Below are positions 9,264-18,973 of a stretch of DNA of 64,000 bases, piece by piece. This DNA comes from Devosia epidermidihirudinis (GTDB lineage Bacteria; Pseudomonadota; Alphaproteobacteria; Rhizobiales; Devosiaceae): NCBI RefSeq assembly GCF_000971295.1, contig NZ_LANJ01000004.1, positions 248,001 through 312,000 of the forward strand, given 5' to 3'. Within the stretch, counting starts at the first letter, position 1; each line of letters starts with the position of its first letter. Under the pieces are notes generated by a model. It did no database searches, was not told the DNA's origin, and worked only from the letters and a program-made list of their open reading frames with translations. The translations under genes and the position numbers were made by a program.

Positions 9264-10238
9264 TCAAACCCCGCCGCGGATCTCCGGCTTGACGCGGCTT
9301 TCATACCATTCACCCAACTGCTCCATCAGCGCCGGGAACAGCTCACGCGCTTCGCTGGCCGCAACATTGTCAGCCAGCTGCGCGGGCTTGCTGACGCCAG
9401 CGATGATCGTCGACACTTCCGGGTGGTCCAAAATCCAGCGCAGGGCAAACTGGCTCATGCTCAGCCGTTCCGGTGCCAGACCCTTGAGTTCGGCCACCAG
9501 CTCCACGCCACGCTCAAACGGAATGCCCGAGAAGGTCTCGCCCACCGAAAACGCCTGCCCATCCGCATTGTAATTGCGGTGATCGGTGGCGTCGAACGTG
9601 GTGGTCTTGTCGTACTTTCCGCTCAACAGGCCACTGGCCAGTGGCAGGCGCACGATGATGCCGACATCCTGCTTGGCGGCCTTGGGCAGCAGCGCCTTGG
9701 CCGCGTCCTGACGCAGCAGGTTGAAGATGATCTGAAGGGTCGAGCAGCCGTCCTGCTCAAGGCAGATCATGCCTTCCTCGATGGTCTCGACGCTGGCGCC
9801 CCAGTGCTTGACCAGCCCTTCGGCCTGGAATTCGTTCATCCAGCCAAAGATTGCGCCGTCGCGCAGCACATCGGTGGGCACGCAGTGCAACTGCGCCAGA
9901 TCAAGGCTGGCCACCCCCAGTCGTTCGGCCGACGCCACAAGGCTCGCCCGCACGCCGTCGCGCGAATAGTGATCGGGATAAAGCGTGCCCGAACGGCCCA
10001 GCTTGGTCGCAACCTTGAGGTCCCCGCGCTTGGCATGGGCGCCAATCCGGCGCTCGCTCTGGCCATTGCCATAAACGTCGGCCGTGTCCCAAAAGGTCAC
10101 GCCCACCGCGTCGGCTGCGTTGAGAATTTCGCTCGCCGTCTCGTCGCTCACCGGCCCGAAGTCGCCGCCAAGCTGCCAGCATCCGAGCCCGATTTCCGAA
10201 ACTTCGTATCCGGTCTTACCCAAGCGTCTCGTTTTCAT
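9264..10238 (-). CDS. Aldo/keto reductase
   Basis: A 324-residue NAD(P)H-dependent oxidoreductase of the aldo/keto reductase superfamily. It opens with MKTRRLGKTGYEVSEIGLGCWQ as usual; the catalytic tetrad is suggested by the aspartate in FWDTADVYGNGQSE, the tyrosine in the same stretch, the lysine of VATKLGR and the histidine of LAQLHC. The start at 10238 lies inside the end of the upstream ABC transporter gene (23-base overlap) and has GGAG nine bases before it. Similar to the YdhF/Tas-like bacterial reductases; the substrate is unknown. It is the second gene of a two-gene operon. Confidence 0.9.
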   Translation of the reverse strand: MKTRRLGKTGYEVSEIGLGCWQLGGDFGPVSDETASEILNAADAVGVTFWDTADVYGNGQSERRIGAHAKRGDLKVATKLGRSGTLYPDHYSRDGVRASLVASAERLGVASLDLAQLHCVPTDVLRDGAIFGWMNEFQAEGLVKHWGASVETIEEGMICLEQDGCSTLQIIFNLLRQDAAKALLPKAAKQDVGIIVRLPLASGLLSGKYDKTTTFDATDHRNYNADGQAFSVGETFSGIPFERGVELVAELKGLAPERLSMSQFALRWILDHPEVSTIIAGVSKPAQLADNVAASEARELFPALMEQLGEWYESRVKPEIRGGV

Positions 10239-11928
10239 CGGCGGTCTCCACTCTGTCACGGGCGCCCGAGCCACCGGCAAACTGAATCACCTGATCGGTG
10301 GGCGCAATCACGCTCTTTCTATGCGTGATGGCCAAAATGGTCACGTCCCCTTTGAGCTCGCGCAATTCGGTGACAATGGACGCTTCCGTCACCTCGTCCA
10401 GCGCCGAGCTGGCTTCATCCAGCAGCAGCATTTTGGGTTCGCCATAGAGCGCCCGGGCAATGGCGACGCGCTGCCGCTCGCCGCCCGAAAGCTTGAGGCC
10501 GCGCTCGCCAACCGTGGTCGCGAACCCATCCGGCAGACGGTCGATAAACGGCAGAATATGCGCCTTCTCGGCCACCTCGCGCAGCCGCGCCTCGTCGTAA
10601 TCACGCCCGAGCACAATATTTGCGCCCAGCGTGTCGCTGAGCAGCATCACTTCCTGCGGCACCACGCCGATATGGGCATACCAGCTCTCCCGCGTCACAT
10701 TGGCGAGGTCGATACCGTCAATGGTGATGCGTCCGCTCGCTGGCTCCAGTGCCTTCAGCGCCAGCTTGAACGCGGTTGATTTGCCCGCCCCGGTTTCCCC
10801 CGACAGAAAGGTGATCCGGCCCGGCCCGGCGGTAAAATTGAGATCGTTCAGAATCTGCTTGTCGCCATAGGCAAAGCTCACGCCCTCAAAGGCCAGCTCG
10901 CCGCGCTTCAGGTCCAGCGGCTGCGCGTCGAGCACCACCCGATCGTTGGGCTCGTTCCACATCTTGGCGAAGGGCCGAAAATTGCTCAGCGCCCGCATCA
11001 CGTCGTCAATCGCCGAACCAATCATTTCGAACGGCCGATTGAGCTGGATCAGCATAGTATTGATCAGAACGATGTCACCCACGCTGAGTTCACCCGCGCT
11101 GAAGCGCGGCAACAACAAAAAGAAGGTCAGCGCCAGCTGCGCTGCCAGCGCCAGCCCGAACACCGCCGACAGCCCCATCCGCCGCGACGACCACCTGACC
11201 CAGCTTGCGCGCGACAGATCGGCCTTTTCGCCGAAGCGCTGGCTGATCCAGCGGTCACCGTTGAAATAGCGCAGCGTCTCCATCGCGGTCATCGCATTGC
11301 CGACAAAGCGCGCATTGTCCTGATTGGCCTCGATGGCATGATCGAGCAGTGGCCGCGTCCACTTGTTGGAGAGATAGGTCAGCCCGATAAAGATCGAGCC
11401 ATAGGCCAGAACGATCAGCGCCATCTCAAGGTTGATCACCGCCCCCAGCATGGCCACGCTCAGCGCGATCAGCGTCAGCCCCGGCACAAACACGATGATC
11501 AGCAGCTGCACGACCATATAGACCGCGTTCTCGCCCTTGTTGCGGGCCGACTGCACCTCAACCGGATTGTGCTCGATGAAAAACGAGATCGGCTTTTTCA
11601 GCAGCTCGGCAAAGAACGCCGTCGAGGTGATGAAGTTGAGGTTTTCCGCCGCGATGATCGACAGATAATTGACGCAGTAATCCAGCGCCGTCGTCACCCC
11701 GCGCAGCACTGCATAACCGACGAATGCCAGCAGGATCGTGGTGCCGATCTCGCCCGCGCCCAGCCCGTCGATCAGCCGCGAAAACACATAGGGCGTCATC
11801 ACTTCGGTGATGGCCGACCCCAGAACGATCAGCGCCGTGCCAATCAGCAGCCAGCGCTCCGCCGCCCAAAACCGCACATAGATGGCGCGTAGGGGCGCAA
11901 AAATGATCGACCATTCCGTCGGTTTCAT
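10216..11928 (-). CDS. ABC exporter, fused membrane and ATPase domains
   Basis: A 570-residue half-transporter with an N-terminal six-helix membrane domain (about residues 1-310) and a C-terminal nucleotide-binding domain. Walker A is SGETGAGKST, the signature LSGGERQRVAIARAL, Walker B MLLLDEASSALD, and the switch histidine is in ITHRKS. The layout is that of multidrug/lipid exporters that act as homodimers, or as heterodimers with a second subunit, which is not present here. The substrate is unknown. Followed with overlap by the aldo/keto reductase gene. Confidence 0.92.
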   Translation of the reverse strand: MKPTEWSIIFAPLRAIYVRFWAAERWLLIGTALIVLGSAITEVMTPYVFSRLIDGLGAGEIGTTILLAFVGYAVLRGVTTALDYCVNYLSIIAAENLNFITSTAFFAELLKKPISFFIEHNPVEVQSARNKGENAVYMVVQLLIIVFVPGLTLIALSVAMLGAVINLEMALIVLAYGSIFIGLTYLSNKWTRPLLDHAIEANQDNARFVGNAMTAMETLRYFNGDRWISQRFGEKADLSRASWVRWSSRRMGLSAVFGLALAAQLALTFFLLLPRFSAGELSVGDIVLINTMLIQLNRPFEMIGSAIDDVMRALSNFRPFAKMWNEPNDRVVLDAQPLDLKRGELAFEGVSFAYGDKQILNDLNFTAGPGRITFLSGETGAGKSTAFKLALKALEPASGRITIDGIDLANVTRESWYAHIGVVPQEVMLLSDTLGANIVLGRDYDEARLREVAEKAHILPFIDRLPDGFATTVGERGLKLSGGERQRVAIARALYGEPKMLLLDEASSALDEVTEASIVTELRELKGDVTILAITHRKSVIAPTDQVIQFAGGSGARDRVETADENETLG

Positions 11929-12083
11929 GGGCGATCCATAATCTTGATGACAAAAATCAGCTTAGCCAGTGACCGATGCCTTAGCGCCACCGCCTCGTCA
12001 ATACTGCCCAAGACGAAGCGCGAATAATGTCGATTGAAAGAACGTGCCAGAGGCAGCGCAAACCGCTGCATCAACACACTCCG

Positions 12084-12183
12084 CGTCATTCCCGCGAAAG
12101 CGGGAATCCCCCTCCCTTACAAACTCTCAGCCACCCCAATTCCTCCCACGCTCCGTCGCTGCCCTCGGGCCTGGCCCGGGGCC
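12084..12183. repeat. REP-like unit (family B) and half unit of family C
   Basis: 12084-12108 is one arm of family B, whose hairpin reads CCCGCGAAAGCGGG and which occurs as perfect inverted pairs at 49004-49080 and 49451-49529. About 12157-12183 carries a GCCCTCGGG..CCCGGGGC hairpin of family C. Both lie in the gap between the ABC exporter and the GntR gene, ending at the stop of the latter. Confidence 0.7.
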
Positions 12184-12185
12184 CC

Positions 12186-12869
12186 TCACTCAAAATAATC
12201 GGGAAAATCCGCGATGGTCTGGCTGAGCAGGACCTCGGCCCGGGCCAGATGCGCCCGCATCGCGGCTTCCGCTCCGGCGGCATCTCCCGCAATCACCGCC
12301 GCAGCGATGATCTTGTGCTCGGCAATCGCCCGCTGCGTCGATGACACGCCCAGCGTCAGATACCGCACCCGATCAAGCTGCATCTTGTGATCGTCGACCA
12401 GCTGCCACGCATATTCAACACCCGCCAGGCGCGCCAGCGTCCGATGAAACAGTTCGTCGAGCACGTGAAAGCCCGCGCTGTCTTCCGCAGCGGACGCAAT
12501 CTCCTGCTCCGCAATCAGACCGTTGAGCTCAGCCTCGACAGTGCCACCGGGATGGGACGCCACGCGGCGGATAATCTCCACCTCAATGGATTCCCGGATA
12601 AAGCGCGACTGCCGCACCCCATCGGGCGAGATCTTCTTGATCACCGTGGCGCGTTTTGGCCGGATCAGCAGCAGCCCCTGCTGCGCCAGCCGAATGAACG
12701 CCTCGCGCACGGGTTGGCGCGACACGCCATAGCGCGCCGCAATATCGCTTTCGGAGATCACATCGCCAGGTTTGAGGGCCATGCGGACAATTTCATCGCG
12801 CAACGCGGTCACCACGCGCAGCGCCATGGTATCTTCGCCAGCCTCGAGCACCCCGGACGTTTCCTGCAT
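12186..12869 (-). CDS. GntR-family regulator (FCD type)
   Basis: A 227-residue regulator with the winged helix-turn-helix at about residues 15-80 (ISESDIAARYGVSRQPVREAFIRLAQQGLL) and an all-helical FCD ligand-binding domain afterwards (ELFHRTLARLAG; AIAEHKIIAAAVIAGDA). The start at 12869 follows GGAG at suitable distance; an upstream extension is not supported. FCD regulators usually answer to organic acids or sugar acids. The target is not apparent because the neighbours are an ABC exporter operon and a HerA-like ATPase with no catabolic genes. Confidence 0.9.
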   Translation of the reverse strand: MQETSGVLEAGEDTMALRVVTALRDEIVRMALKPGDVISESDIAARYGVSRQPVREAFIRLAQQGLLLIRPKRATVIKKISPDGVRQSRFIRESIEVEIIRRVASHPGGTVEAELNGLIAEQEIASAAEDSAGFHVLDELFHRTLARLAGVEYAWQLVDDHKMQLDRVRYLTLGVSSTQRAIAEHKIIAAAVIAGDAAGAEAAMRAHLARAEVLLSQTIADFPDYFE

Positions 12870-13128
12870 TGATTCTCCTGCTGCCAAGATGGGCCCGATC
12901 AAGCTGCGCCCACGCGCGAATGTGACCACCCACAGTAAACTTAGTGGGCAACGCCGCAAGAGCGGGAAAAATCGCTCAAACGCCCAATGCCCGCCCCTTC
13001 ACGATAGCGATGACAAGATGTCGCCATATCGCCGAATCGGTGACTTCATGTGCTAACAGTCTGCCAACCGTTTTGCTCAACCTGCGACTCCCGATAAGCG
13101 GGACAACACGCGCTGATCTGGAGATCGA

Positions 13129-14640
13129 ATGAAGGTAGCTATCGACATGGGCGTCAGCACGGGCTCAACGCCTGCGACGCTTGATCTCGAAGAGCTGCTT
13201 GCCACGCGCCTTCTGGTGCAGGGCAATTCGGGCTCCGGCAAGTCGCATCTTTTGCGCCGTCTGCTCGAGCAGTCTGCGCCCTGGGTGCAGCAGTGCATCA
13301 TTGATCCTGAAGGCGATTTCACCACCTTATCCGACAAGTTCGGCCACCTCGTCGTCGATGCCACGCGCACCGAAGCCGAGCTGACCCGCATCGCCGCCCG
13401 CGTCCGCCAGCACCGCGTCTCCGTCGTCCTCAACCTTGAGGGCCTCGATGTCGACCAGCAGATGCGCGCCGCTGCCGCCTTCCTTGGTGGCATGTTCGAC
13501 GCCGACCGCGATTATTGGTACCCGGTCCTCGTGGTCGTCGACGAAGCCCAGCTTTTTGCCCCGGCTGCTGCTGGCGAAGTGTCTGATGATGCTCGCAAAT
13601 TGTCGCTTGCCGCGATGACCAACCTGATGTGCCGTGGCCGCAAGCGCGGCCTTGCCGGCGTCATCGCCACCCAGCGCCTCGCCAAGCTCGCGAAAAACGT
13701 CGCTGCAGAAGCGTCTAACTTCCTGATGGGCCGTACTTTTCTCGATATCGACATGGCTCGCGCCGCCGACCTTTTGGGCATGGAAAAGCGCCAGGCCGAG
13801 CAGTTCCGCGATCTGGCGCGCGGCCACTTCGTCGCCCTCGGCCCCGCCATTTCCCGCCGCCCGCTGCCGATCACCATCGGCACGGTGGAAACCTCGGCCC
13901 GCTCCACCAGCCCCAAGCTGACCCCATTGCCCGAGGCGCCTGTTGACGCCGCCGACCTGATTTTCACGGCCTCGCCCGAGGAAATCGCGCGTCCCGTCGT
14001 GCGCCGCCCACCGCCGCCACCACCGCCATCGACAACCGAATTGCTGGCCCAGCTGACCCGTGCCCGTCCCGAGGCCGAACCGGTCCCCCAGACCCTGTTC
14101 CCCGAGATCGACGAAGCCGAACGCGACGCCCAGGTCGACGCCATCATGGCCGAATTGCTCGGCGATCCCGACGCCAGCTTCCGCACTGTCGCTGTGCTCT
14201 ATCAGGACTTTCTGGTGCGCTGCCGCATCCGCCGCGTGCCGGGCGAACCGCCTGCGCTGCCTGCGTTCAAACGCAAGCTCGCCGTCGCCCGCGTCTCCCC
14301 CGACAAGGAAGTCGCGCAGTCCGATGGTTGGCAGCAGGCCCTCACCATGTCCGAAACGCTCTCGGAGGACGTGCAGGGCGTTTTCCTCGTGCTGGCGCAA
14401 GCCGCACTGGTCAATGCGCCATGTCCGTCCGACGCGACCCTGGCGCGCCTCTACGGCACCCATTCGGCCAGCCGCGCCCGACGTCTGCTGACCTGGTTTG
14501 AGGAACGCGGCCTGCTCGTGGTTCGCCTCGACTTCCGCAACAACCGCGTCGTCGCCTTCCCCGATCTGGGCGCAGAAACCGCCGCAGGCGATCCCAACGG
14601 CCCCGATATGCTGGTCGATGAGCGCGGCGCGGCCGAGTAA
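13129..14640 (+). CDS. HerA/FtsK-like ATPase (DUF87 type)
   Basis: A 503-residue P-loop ATPase. Walker A is GNSGSGKS at residues 32-39, Walker B VLVVVDEA at 133-140, with a HerA-type arginine-rich segment MCRGRKRGLAGVIATQRLAKL after it. A proline run (seven prolines, residues 294-300) separates the ATPase from a C-terminal region of about 200 residues that ends in what looks like a winged helix (ARLYGTHSASRARRLLTWFEERGLL). HerA proteins translocate DNA in repair and defence, usually with a NurA nuclease; no NurA is nearby. GGAG precedes the ATG. I cannot assign a specific pathway. Confidence 0.82.
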   Translation: MKVAIDMGVSTGSTPATLDLEELLATRLLVQGNSGSGKSHLLRRLLEQSAPWVQQCIIDPEGDFTTLSDKFGHLVVDATRTEAELTRIAARVRQHRVSVVLNLEGLDVDQQMRAAAAFLGGMFDADRDYWYPVLVVVDEAQLFAPAAAGEVSDDARKLSLAAMTNLMCRGRKRGLAGVIATQRLAKLAKNVAAEASNFLMGRTFLDIDMARAADLLGMEKRQAEQFRDLARGHFVALGPAISRRPLPITIGTVETSARSTSPKLTPLPEAPVDAADLIFTASPEEIARPVVRRPPPPPPPSTTELLAQLTRARPEAEPVPQTLFPEIDEAERDAQVDAIMAELLGDPDASFRTVAVLYQDFLVRCRIRRVPGEPPALPAFKRKLAVARVSPDKEVAQSDGWQQALTMSETLSEDVQGVFLVLAQAALVNAPCPSDATLARLYGTHSASRARRLLTWFEERGLLVVRLDFRNNRVVAFPDLGAETAAGDPNGPDMLVDERGAAE

Positions 14641-14690
14641 CTGCCCCACGCTCTCAACAGAGGTCTATTTCTAGACCCCACACCAACCAG

Positions 14691-14729
14691 TAGACCTCAT
14701 GGTGAGCCTGTCGAACCACGAGGTCGTGG
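14691..14729. repeat. Short palindromic repeat (family F), single unit
   Basis: A unit reading through GAGCCTGTCGAACCACGAGG, which appears in inverted orientation within the longer element at 56451-56541. It lies just after the HerA-like gene. A small GTCTA/TAGAC dyad at about 14664-14677 precedes it and might contribute to transcription termination. Confidence 0.6.
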
Positions 14730-14734
14730 GACCA

Positions 14735-15598
14735 CTACCCCACCAATTCAGCCGTAAACGCATAGCGCCCCGTCGCGCCGGGCCCCAGCACTTCGCTATA
14801 GGGTCGATCTTCCAGCGCATCGCTGCCCCCAACTTCGGCCGCCGTGCCATGCCATGGCTCAAGGCACACAAAGGGCGCGCCGGGCTTGGACCACAGCGCC
14901 AGATTGGGCAGGTTCTCCCAGGTAAAATGGATTGCCTTATCACCGGCGCTATAGCGCAATCCCGCCCCGGCGCCGTCCGGAAACAGCATCGCATCGGCAT
15001 CAAACAGTTCAGGCTCCAGAACCAGTCGGCCGTCGACAAACGGGGACGCCAGTTTTTGCGGCTGCACCAGCCCGCCCGATAGCCGAACCAGATCGGGCGA
15101 TGCACCACTGTCGAGCGTCACCACATGCTCAAGGCCCGCACAGCCCGGCAGCGGCCAGACAAAGGCGGGATGAAACCCAATGCCAAACGGCAACGGACGA
15201 TGGTCGAGATTTTGCACCTCAGCCGTCACTTTCACCGCGCGCCCCACCACGCGATGCTCCAGCGACAGCGCGAAATCGAACGGAAAGATCGTCCGGCTGG
15301 TTGGACTGGCTCGCAGCTCGAACCGGCAGAAATCGGCACCAAACTCAGCCAGCGTAAACTCGCTGCGCCGCGCAAAACCATGTTGGCCCATGGGGTAGCG
15401 CTGCCCGTCAATCCGCACATGATCGCCCGGCGCCTTGCCCACCATGGGAAACAGCACCGGCGAACGCCCGCTCCAGAACGCTGCATCGCCGTCCCATAGC
15501 CACGAATGGCCATCGCTCGTCGTGATCGACTGCATTTCCGACCCCATCGGCGAAATCTCGACACTCAGAAATTCATTGTCGATACGGGTCAGCTTCAT
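14735..15598 (-). CDS. Aldose 1-epimerase family protein
   Basis: A 287-residue protein of the galactose mutarotase-like superfamily, close to the LacX/YeaD-like branch. It would interconvert anomers of a hexose or hexose phosphate in the cytoplasm. Seen features include the N-terminal MKLTRIDNEFLSVEISPMGSEMQ with the W-L-W segment, HGFARRSEF, and the central GIGFHPAFVWPL holding a probable catalytic histidine. The start at 15598 was preferred because GGAGAG lies upstream. Convergent with none; divergent from the HrpB helicase gene. Confidence 0.88.
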   Translation of the reverse strand: MKLTRIDNEFLSVEISPMGSEMQSITTSDGHSWLWDGDAAFWSGRSPVLFPMVGKAPGDHVRIDGQRYPMGQHGFARRSEFTLAEFGADFCRFELRASPTSRTIFPFDFALSLEHRVVGRAVKVTAEVQNLDHRPLPFGIGFHPAFVWPLPGCAGLEHVVTLDSGASPDLVRLSGGLVQPQKLASPFVDGRLVLEPELFDADAMLFPDGAGAGLRYSAGDKAIHFTWENLPNLALWSKPGAPFVCLEPWHGTAAEVGGSDALEDRPYSEVLGPGATGRYAFTAELVG

Positions 15599-15706
15599 GG
15601 CGGCTCTCCGATTCAAATCAGTCTGACACTAGCCGCGACATCGCCCAAGGGGGAGCCCCCACGACCGCCACTTGATCAATCCTTGCTCATCGGCCACACA
15701 CACGCC

Positions 15707-18148
15707 ATGCCCTTGCCGCCCCTGCCCATCGACGATGCCCTTCCGGCCCTGCAAACCGCCTTGGTCGCTGGTCCTTATGCCGTGCTCGTCGCCCCGCCCG
15801 GCGCCGGTAAAACCACCCGTGTTCCGCTGGCATTGCTTGACGCACCGTGGCGTGGAGAGCGCCGCATCATCATGCTGGAGCCGCGTCGTCTCGCCGCCCG
15901 CGCCGCCGCCGGACAGATGGCGCGCCTTTTGGGCGAAGATGTCGGCCAGACCATTGGCTATCGCGTCCGCATGGACAGCAAGGTAACCGCCAGGACCCGC
16001 GTCGAAATCGTCACCGAAGGCGTTTTCACGCGCATGCTGCTCGACGATCCTGAGCTGACCGGCATCGCCGCCGTAATCTTCGACGAATTCCACGAGCGTA
16101 GCCTTGATGGCGATTTGGGACTGGCACTGGCGCTGGATGCTGCCGCCCTGCGGCCAGACCTGCGCGTGCTCGTCATGTCCGCCACCATTGACGGCGCCCG
16201 CGTCGCGCGGCTCCTTAGCGACGCCCCCGTCATCGAAAGCCTTGGCCGCGCTTTCCCCGTTGAAACGCTCCACCGCGAACCCGATCCGCTCAAGCGTCTC
16301 GACGATCAAGTCACCGAGGCCGTACTGACGGCGCTGCGCGAGCACGAGGGGTCGGCCCTGGTGTTCCTGCCCGGTCAGGGCGAGATCACCCGCGTTGCCG
16401 AACGCCTCGCCACCCGCGTTCCCGCCAACACCGATATTGCGCCGCTTTATGGCCAGCTCACACCCGCCGAGCAGGATCGCGCCATCCGCCCGGCAGAACC
16501 GGGCCGCCGCAAGGTCGTTCTCGCCACCTCGATTGCCGAAACCTCACTGACCATTGATGGCGTCCGCATCGTCATCGACAGCGGCTTCCGCCGTGTGCCC
16601 GTCTACGAACCCGGCACCGGCCTCACGACGCTTGCCACCACACGCGTCTCGCGCGCTGGTGCCGATCAGCGCCGTGGCCGCGCCGGTCGCACCAGCCCCG
16701 GCGTCGCCATTCGGCTGTGGAATGAGGGGCAGACCGCCGCTCTCGAGGCTTTCGACACACCCGAAATCCTCGCGGCCGACCTTGCCGGTCTGGCGCTCGA
16801 TCTCGCCAACTGGGGCGTCACCGATCCCTCTGCGCTGTCCTTCCTCGACCCACCGCCGGCACCCGCTTGGACCGAAGCGACGAACCTGCTGAAGTCTCTG
16901 GATGCGCTCGATGCCAGCGGCCGCCTGACCGCCGACGGCAAGTCCCTCGCCCGCCTGCCGCTCCATCCGCGCCTCGCCCATATGGTGGTCGCAGCAACAG
17001 CCGAAGATGATGCCCAGACGGCAGCAGAGCTGGCCGTCCTCATCGGCGAGCGCGGCCTTGGCGGCGACGCAACGGACCTCGCCCATCGGTTGGATCGTTT
17101 CCGCAGCGACCGCAGTAAACGCGCCGACGACGGCCGTGCGCTCGCACGCCGCTGGGCCAAGCAGGCCGGCGGTAGCCACGGCGGCAATCTGCCAGCCGGG
17201 CACCATCTCGCCCGCGCCTTCCCCGACCGCGTCGCACAGGCCGCTGGCGCGCGTGGGCGCTTCCGCCTCGCCAATGGTCGCCAGGCCAGCCTCGAGCAGA
17301 CTGACGCTCTCGCTGCCGCCCCCTTCCTCGTCGTCACTGATATCACCGGCGCGGCTGCAACGTCGCGTATTCGCGCCGCCGCTGCGCTGGATCGTGACGA
17401 CCTCGATGCCCTCTTCGGCCGCCGCATCACCGAGACAATTGCGCTGACCTTTGACACAGCATCCGCCAGTGTCCGCGCCCGCCGCATCCGTCAGCTCGAC
17501 GCGCTGCGTCTCGCCGATGATCCAGTCGCCGTAACCGATTTCGATGCTGCTGCAGCGCTCCTCGCCCAAGCCGCCAATCGCCGCGTTGACGCGTTACCCT
17601 GGACCAAGGATCAACAGGCCCTCCGCGCCCGCTCGACCTACCTGCACCAGACACTCGGCGATACCTGGCCAGACCTCTCCGATACCGCGCTAGCGACCCG
17701 CGACTGGCTGGCGGACTACATCACCGGCGAAACCCGCCTCGCTGGCATCACCGCTGCCCATCTCGGCAATGCGCTCGACGGCTTGCTGCCATGGTCGCAA
17801 CGTCAGGAGATCGACAAGCTTCTGCCCAGCCACTTCACCGCCCCTTCTGGCAGTCACCTGCCAATCGACTACGCGGCCGAAAATGGCCCGGCGCTCGAAG
17901 TGCGCGTGCAGGAGCTGTTCGGGCTCGACCGACATCCTGCCGTCGCTGCGGGCAAGGTGCCGCTCTTGCTGATTCTGCTCTCGCCAGCGCACCGCCCCAT
18001 CCAGACCACGCGCGATCTCCCCGGTTTCTGGCGTGGGAGCTGGAAGGATGTCGCCAAGGACCTCAAAGGCCGCTACCCGCGCCATTTCTGGCCCGAAGAC
18101 CCGGTAACCGCCGCCGCGACCGCACGCGCCAAGCCACGCGGCACCTGA
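15707..18148 (+). CDS. hrpB: ATP-dependent helicase HrpB
   Basis: An 813-residue DExH helicase, of the length normal for HrpB. Walker A PPGAGKTT is at residues 30-37, the motif II box DEFH at 126-129, motif III SAT follows in VLVMSATIDGARV, and motif VI is QRRGRAGRTSPG. The C-terminal part carries the HrpB-specific extension ending in GFWRGSWKDVAKDLKGRYPRH-like text. I chose the ATG at 15707 because homology starts with the segment LPIDDALPALQTAL; no clear ribosome-binding site is visible, so the start is less certain. Bacterial HrpB is an accessory RNA helicase of unclear role. Confidence 0.93.
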   Translation: MPLPPLPIDDALPALQTALVAGPYAVLVAPPGAGKTTRVPLALLDAPWRGERRIIMLEPRRLAARAAAGQMARLLGEDVGQTIGYRVRMDSKVTARTRVEIVTEGVFTRMLLDDPELTGIAAVIFDEFHERSLDGDLGLALALDAAALRPDLRVLVMSATIDGARVARLLSDAPVIESLGRAFPVETLHREPDPLKRLDDQVTEAVLTALREHEGSALVFLPGQGEITRVAERLATRVPANTDIAPLYGQLTPAEQDRAIRPAEPGRRKVVLATSIAETSLTIDGVRIVIDSGFRRVPVYEPGTGLTTLATTRVSRAGADQRRGRAGRTSPGVAIRLWNEGQTAALEAFDTPEILAADLAGLALDLANWGVTDPSALSFLDPPPAPAWTEATNLLKSLDALDASGRLTADGKSLARLPLHPRLAHMVVAATAEDDAQTAAELAVLIGERGLGGDATDLAHRLDRFRSDRSKRADDGRALARRWAKQAGGSHGGNLPAGHHLARAFPDRVAQAAGARGRFRLANGRQASLEQTDALAAAPFLVVTDITGAAATSRIRAAAALDRDDLDALFGRRITETIALTFDTASASVRARRIRQLDALRLADDPVAVTDFDAAAALLAQAANRRVDALPWTKDQQALRARSTYLHQTLGDTWPDLSDTALATRDWLADYITGETRLAGITAAHLGNALDGLLPWSQRQEIDKLLPSHFTAPSGSHLPIDYAAENGPALEVRVQELFGLDRHPAVAAGKVPLLLILLSPAHRPIQTTRDLPGFWRGSWKDVAKDLKGRYPRHFWPEDPVTAAATARAKPRGT

Positions 18149-18178
18149 CCCACCTTACGCTTTCCCATCTCGCCGCGC

Positions 18179-18259
18179 CGTCATCACCCGGCTTGTCCGG
18201 GTGATCCACGCAATATCGGGGCTTCCTATGGATTGCCCGGACAAGCCGGGCAATGACGG
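18179..18259. repeat. Inverted pair of REP-like palindromes (family A)
   Basis: Two units face each other: one with ACCCGGCTTGTCCGGGT and one with GCCCGGACAAGCCGGGC, separated by about 20 bases. They lie between the convergent ends of hrpB and msrB, next to a rho-independent terminator. Confidence 0.75.
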
Positions 18260-18310
18260 GGAGCAGGAGCGAACGGTACGGAAAAGCCCCTTCCGACAAC
18301 AGCCCAACAA

Positions 18311-18338
18311 AAAAGCCCCGGATCACGCCGGGGCTTTT
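18311..18338 (-). terminator. Rho-independent terminator of msrB
   Basis: An 11-bp perfect stem (AAAAGCCCCGG, loop of six, then its complement) starts six bases after the msrB stop. Read on the minus strand the stem is followed by TTTTTTGTT. It also faces the end of hrpB and may act in both directions. Confidence 0.85.
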
Positions 18339-18343
18339 CAATC

Positions 18344-18748
18344 TTAGGCGGCAGGCGCGAAATTCAGCGCCACGCCATTGATGCAATAGCGCAGGCCCGT
18401 TGGAGGCGGACCATCGGGGAACACATGGCCCAGATGGCTGCCGCAAGTCGCGCAATGCACCTCGGTGCGGGTCATGCCGTAACTGGTGTCGGTGGTTGTC
18501 TCGACCGAACCGGGCAGCGGATCATTGAAGCTCGGCCAGCCGGTGCCGCTTTCAAACTTCAACGTCGACCCAAACAGCGGCGTATCGCAGCCCGCGCAGG
18601 AGAACGTGCCCTGGCGCGTTTCATGCAGCAGCGCGCACGACCCTGGCCGCTCGGTGCCGTGATTACGCATCACCTGATACTGTTCCGGGGTGAGTTTTGC
18701 GCGCCATTCGGCGTCGGTATGGGTCACCTTGAAGGCATGGGTGTCCAC
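18344..18748 (-). CDS. msrB: Peptide methionine (R)-S-oxide reductase
   Basis: A 134-residue MsrB that reduces the R-form of methionine sulfoxide in proteins. Two CxxC zinc pairs are at residues 51/54 and 99/102, and the catalytic cysteine is C122 in RYCINGVALNF. The start is a GTG at 18748 with AGGAG seven bases upstream; a longer reading with an upstream ATG adds 26 residues unlike the family and ignores this site. Cytoplasmic, no signal peptide. Single gene with its own terminator. Confidence 0.94.
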   Translation of the reverse strand: MDTHAFKVTHTDAEWRAKLTPEQYQVMRNHGTERPGSCALLHETRQGTFSCAGCDTPLFGSTLKFESGTGWPSFNDPLPGSVETTTDTSYGMTRTEVHCATCGSHLGHVFPDGPPPTGLRYCINGVALNFAPAA

Positions 18749-18973
18749 GATGTCACTCCTGTCTCGATAATCTCTGGCAAAATATAGGGACGATCCGCCG
18801 CCGCTGAAACCCGCGAGGGTCATCACCCCCGCGTGAGCAGCGCAAAGATCGTTGCTGGACGATCATTACCACGCCCCGCGTGCGACGCCACCCAATCCAT
18901 CTCGCGAGACCGCTGTCATTGCCCGGTCATCGGCCATCGCTAGGAGGGCGCCCAACCCACTTCCGAGGTAGCA

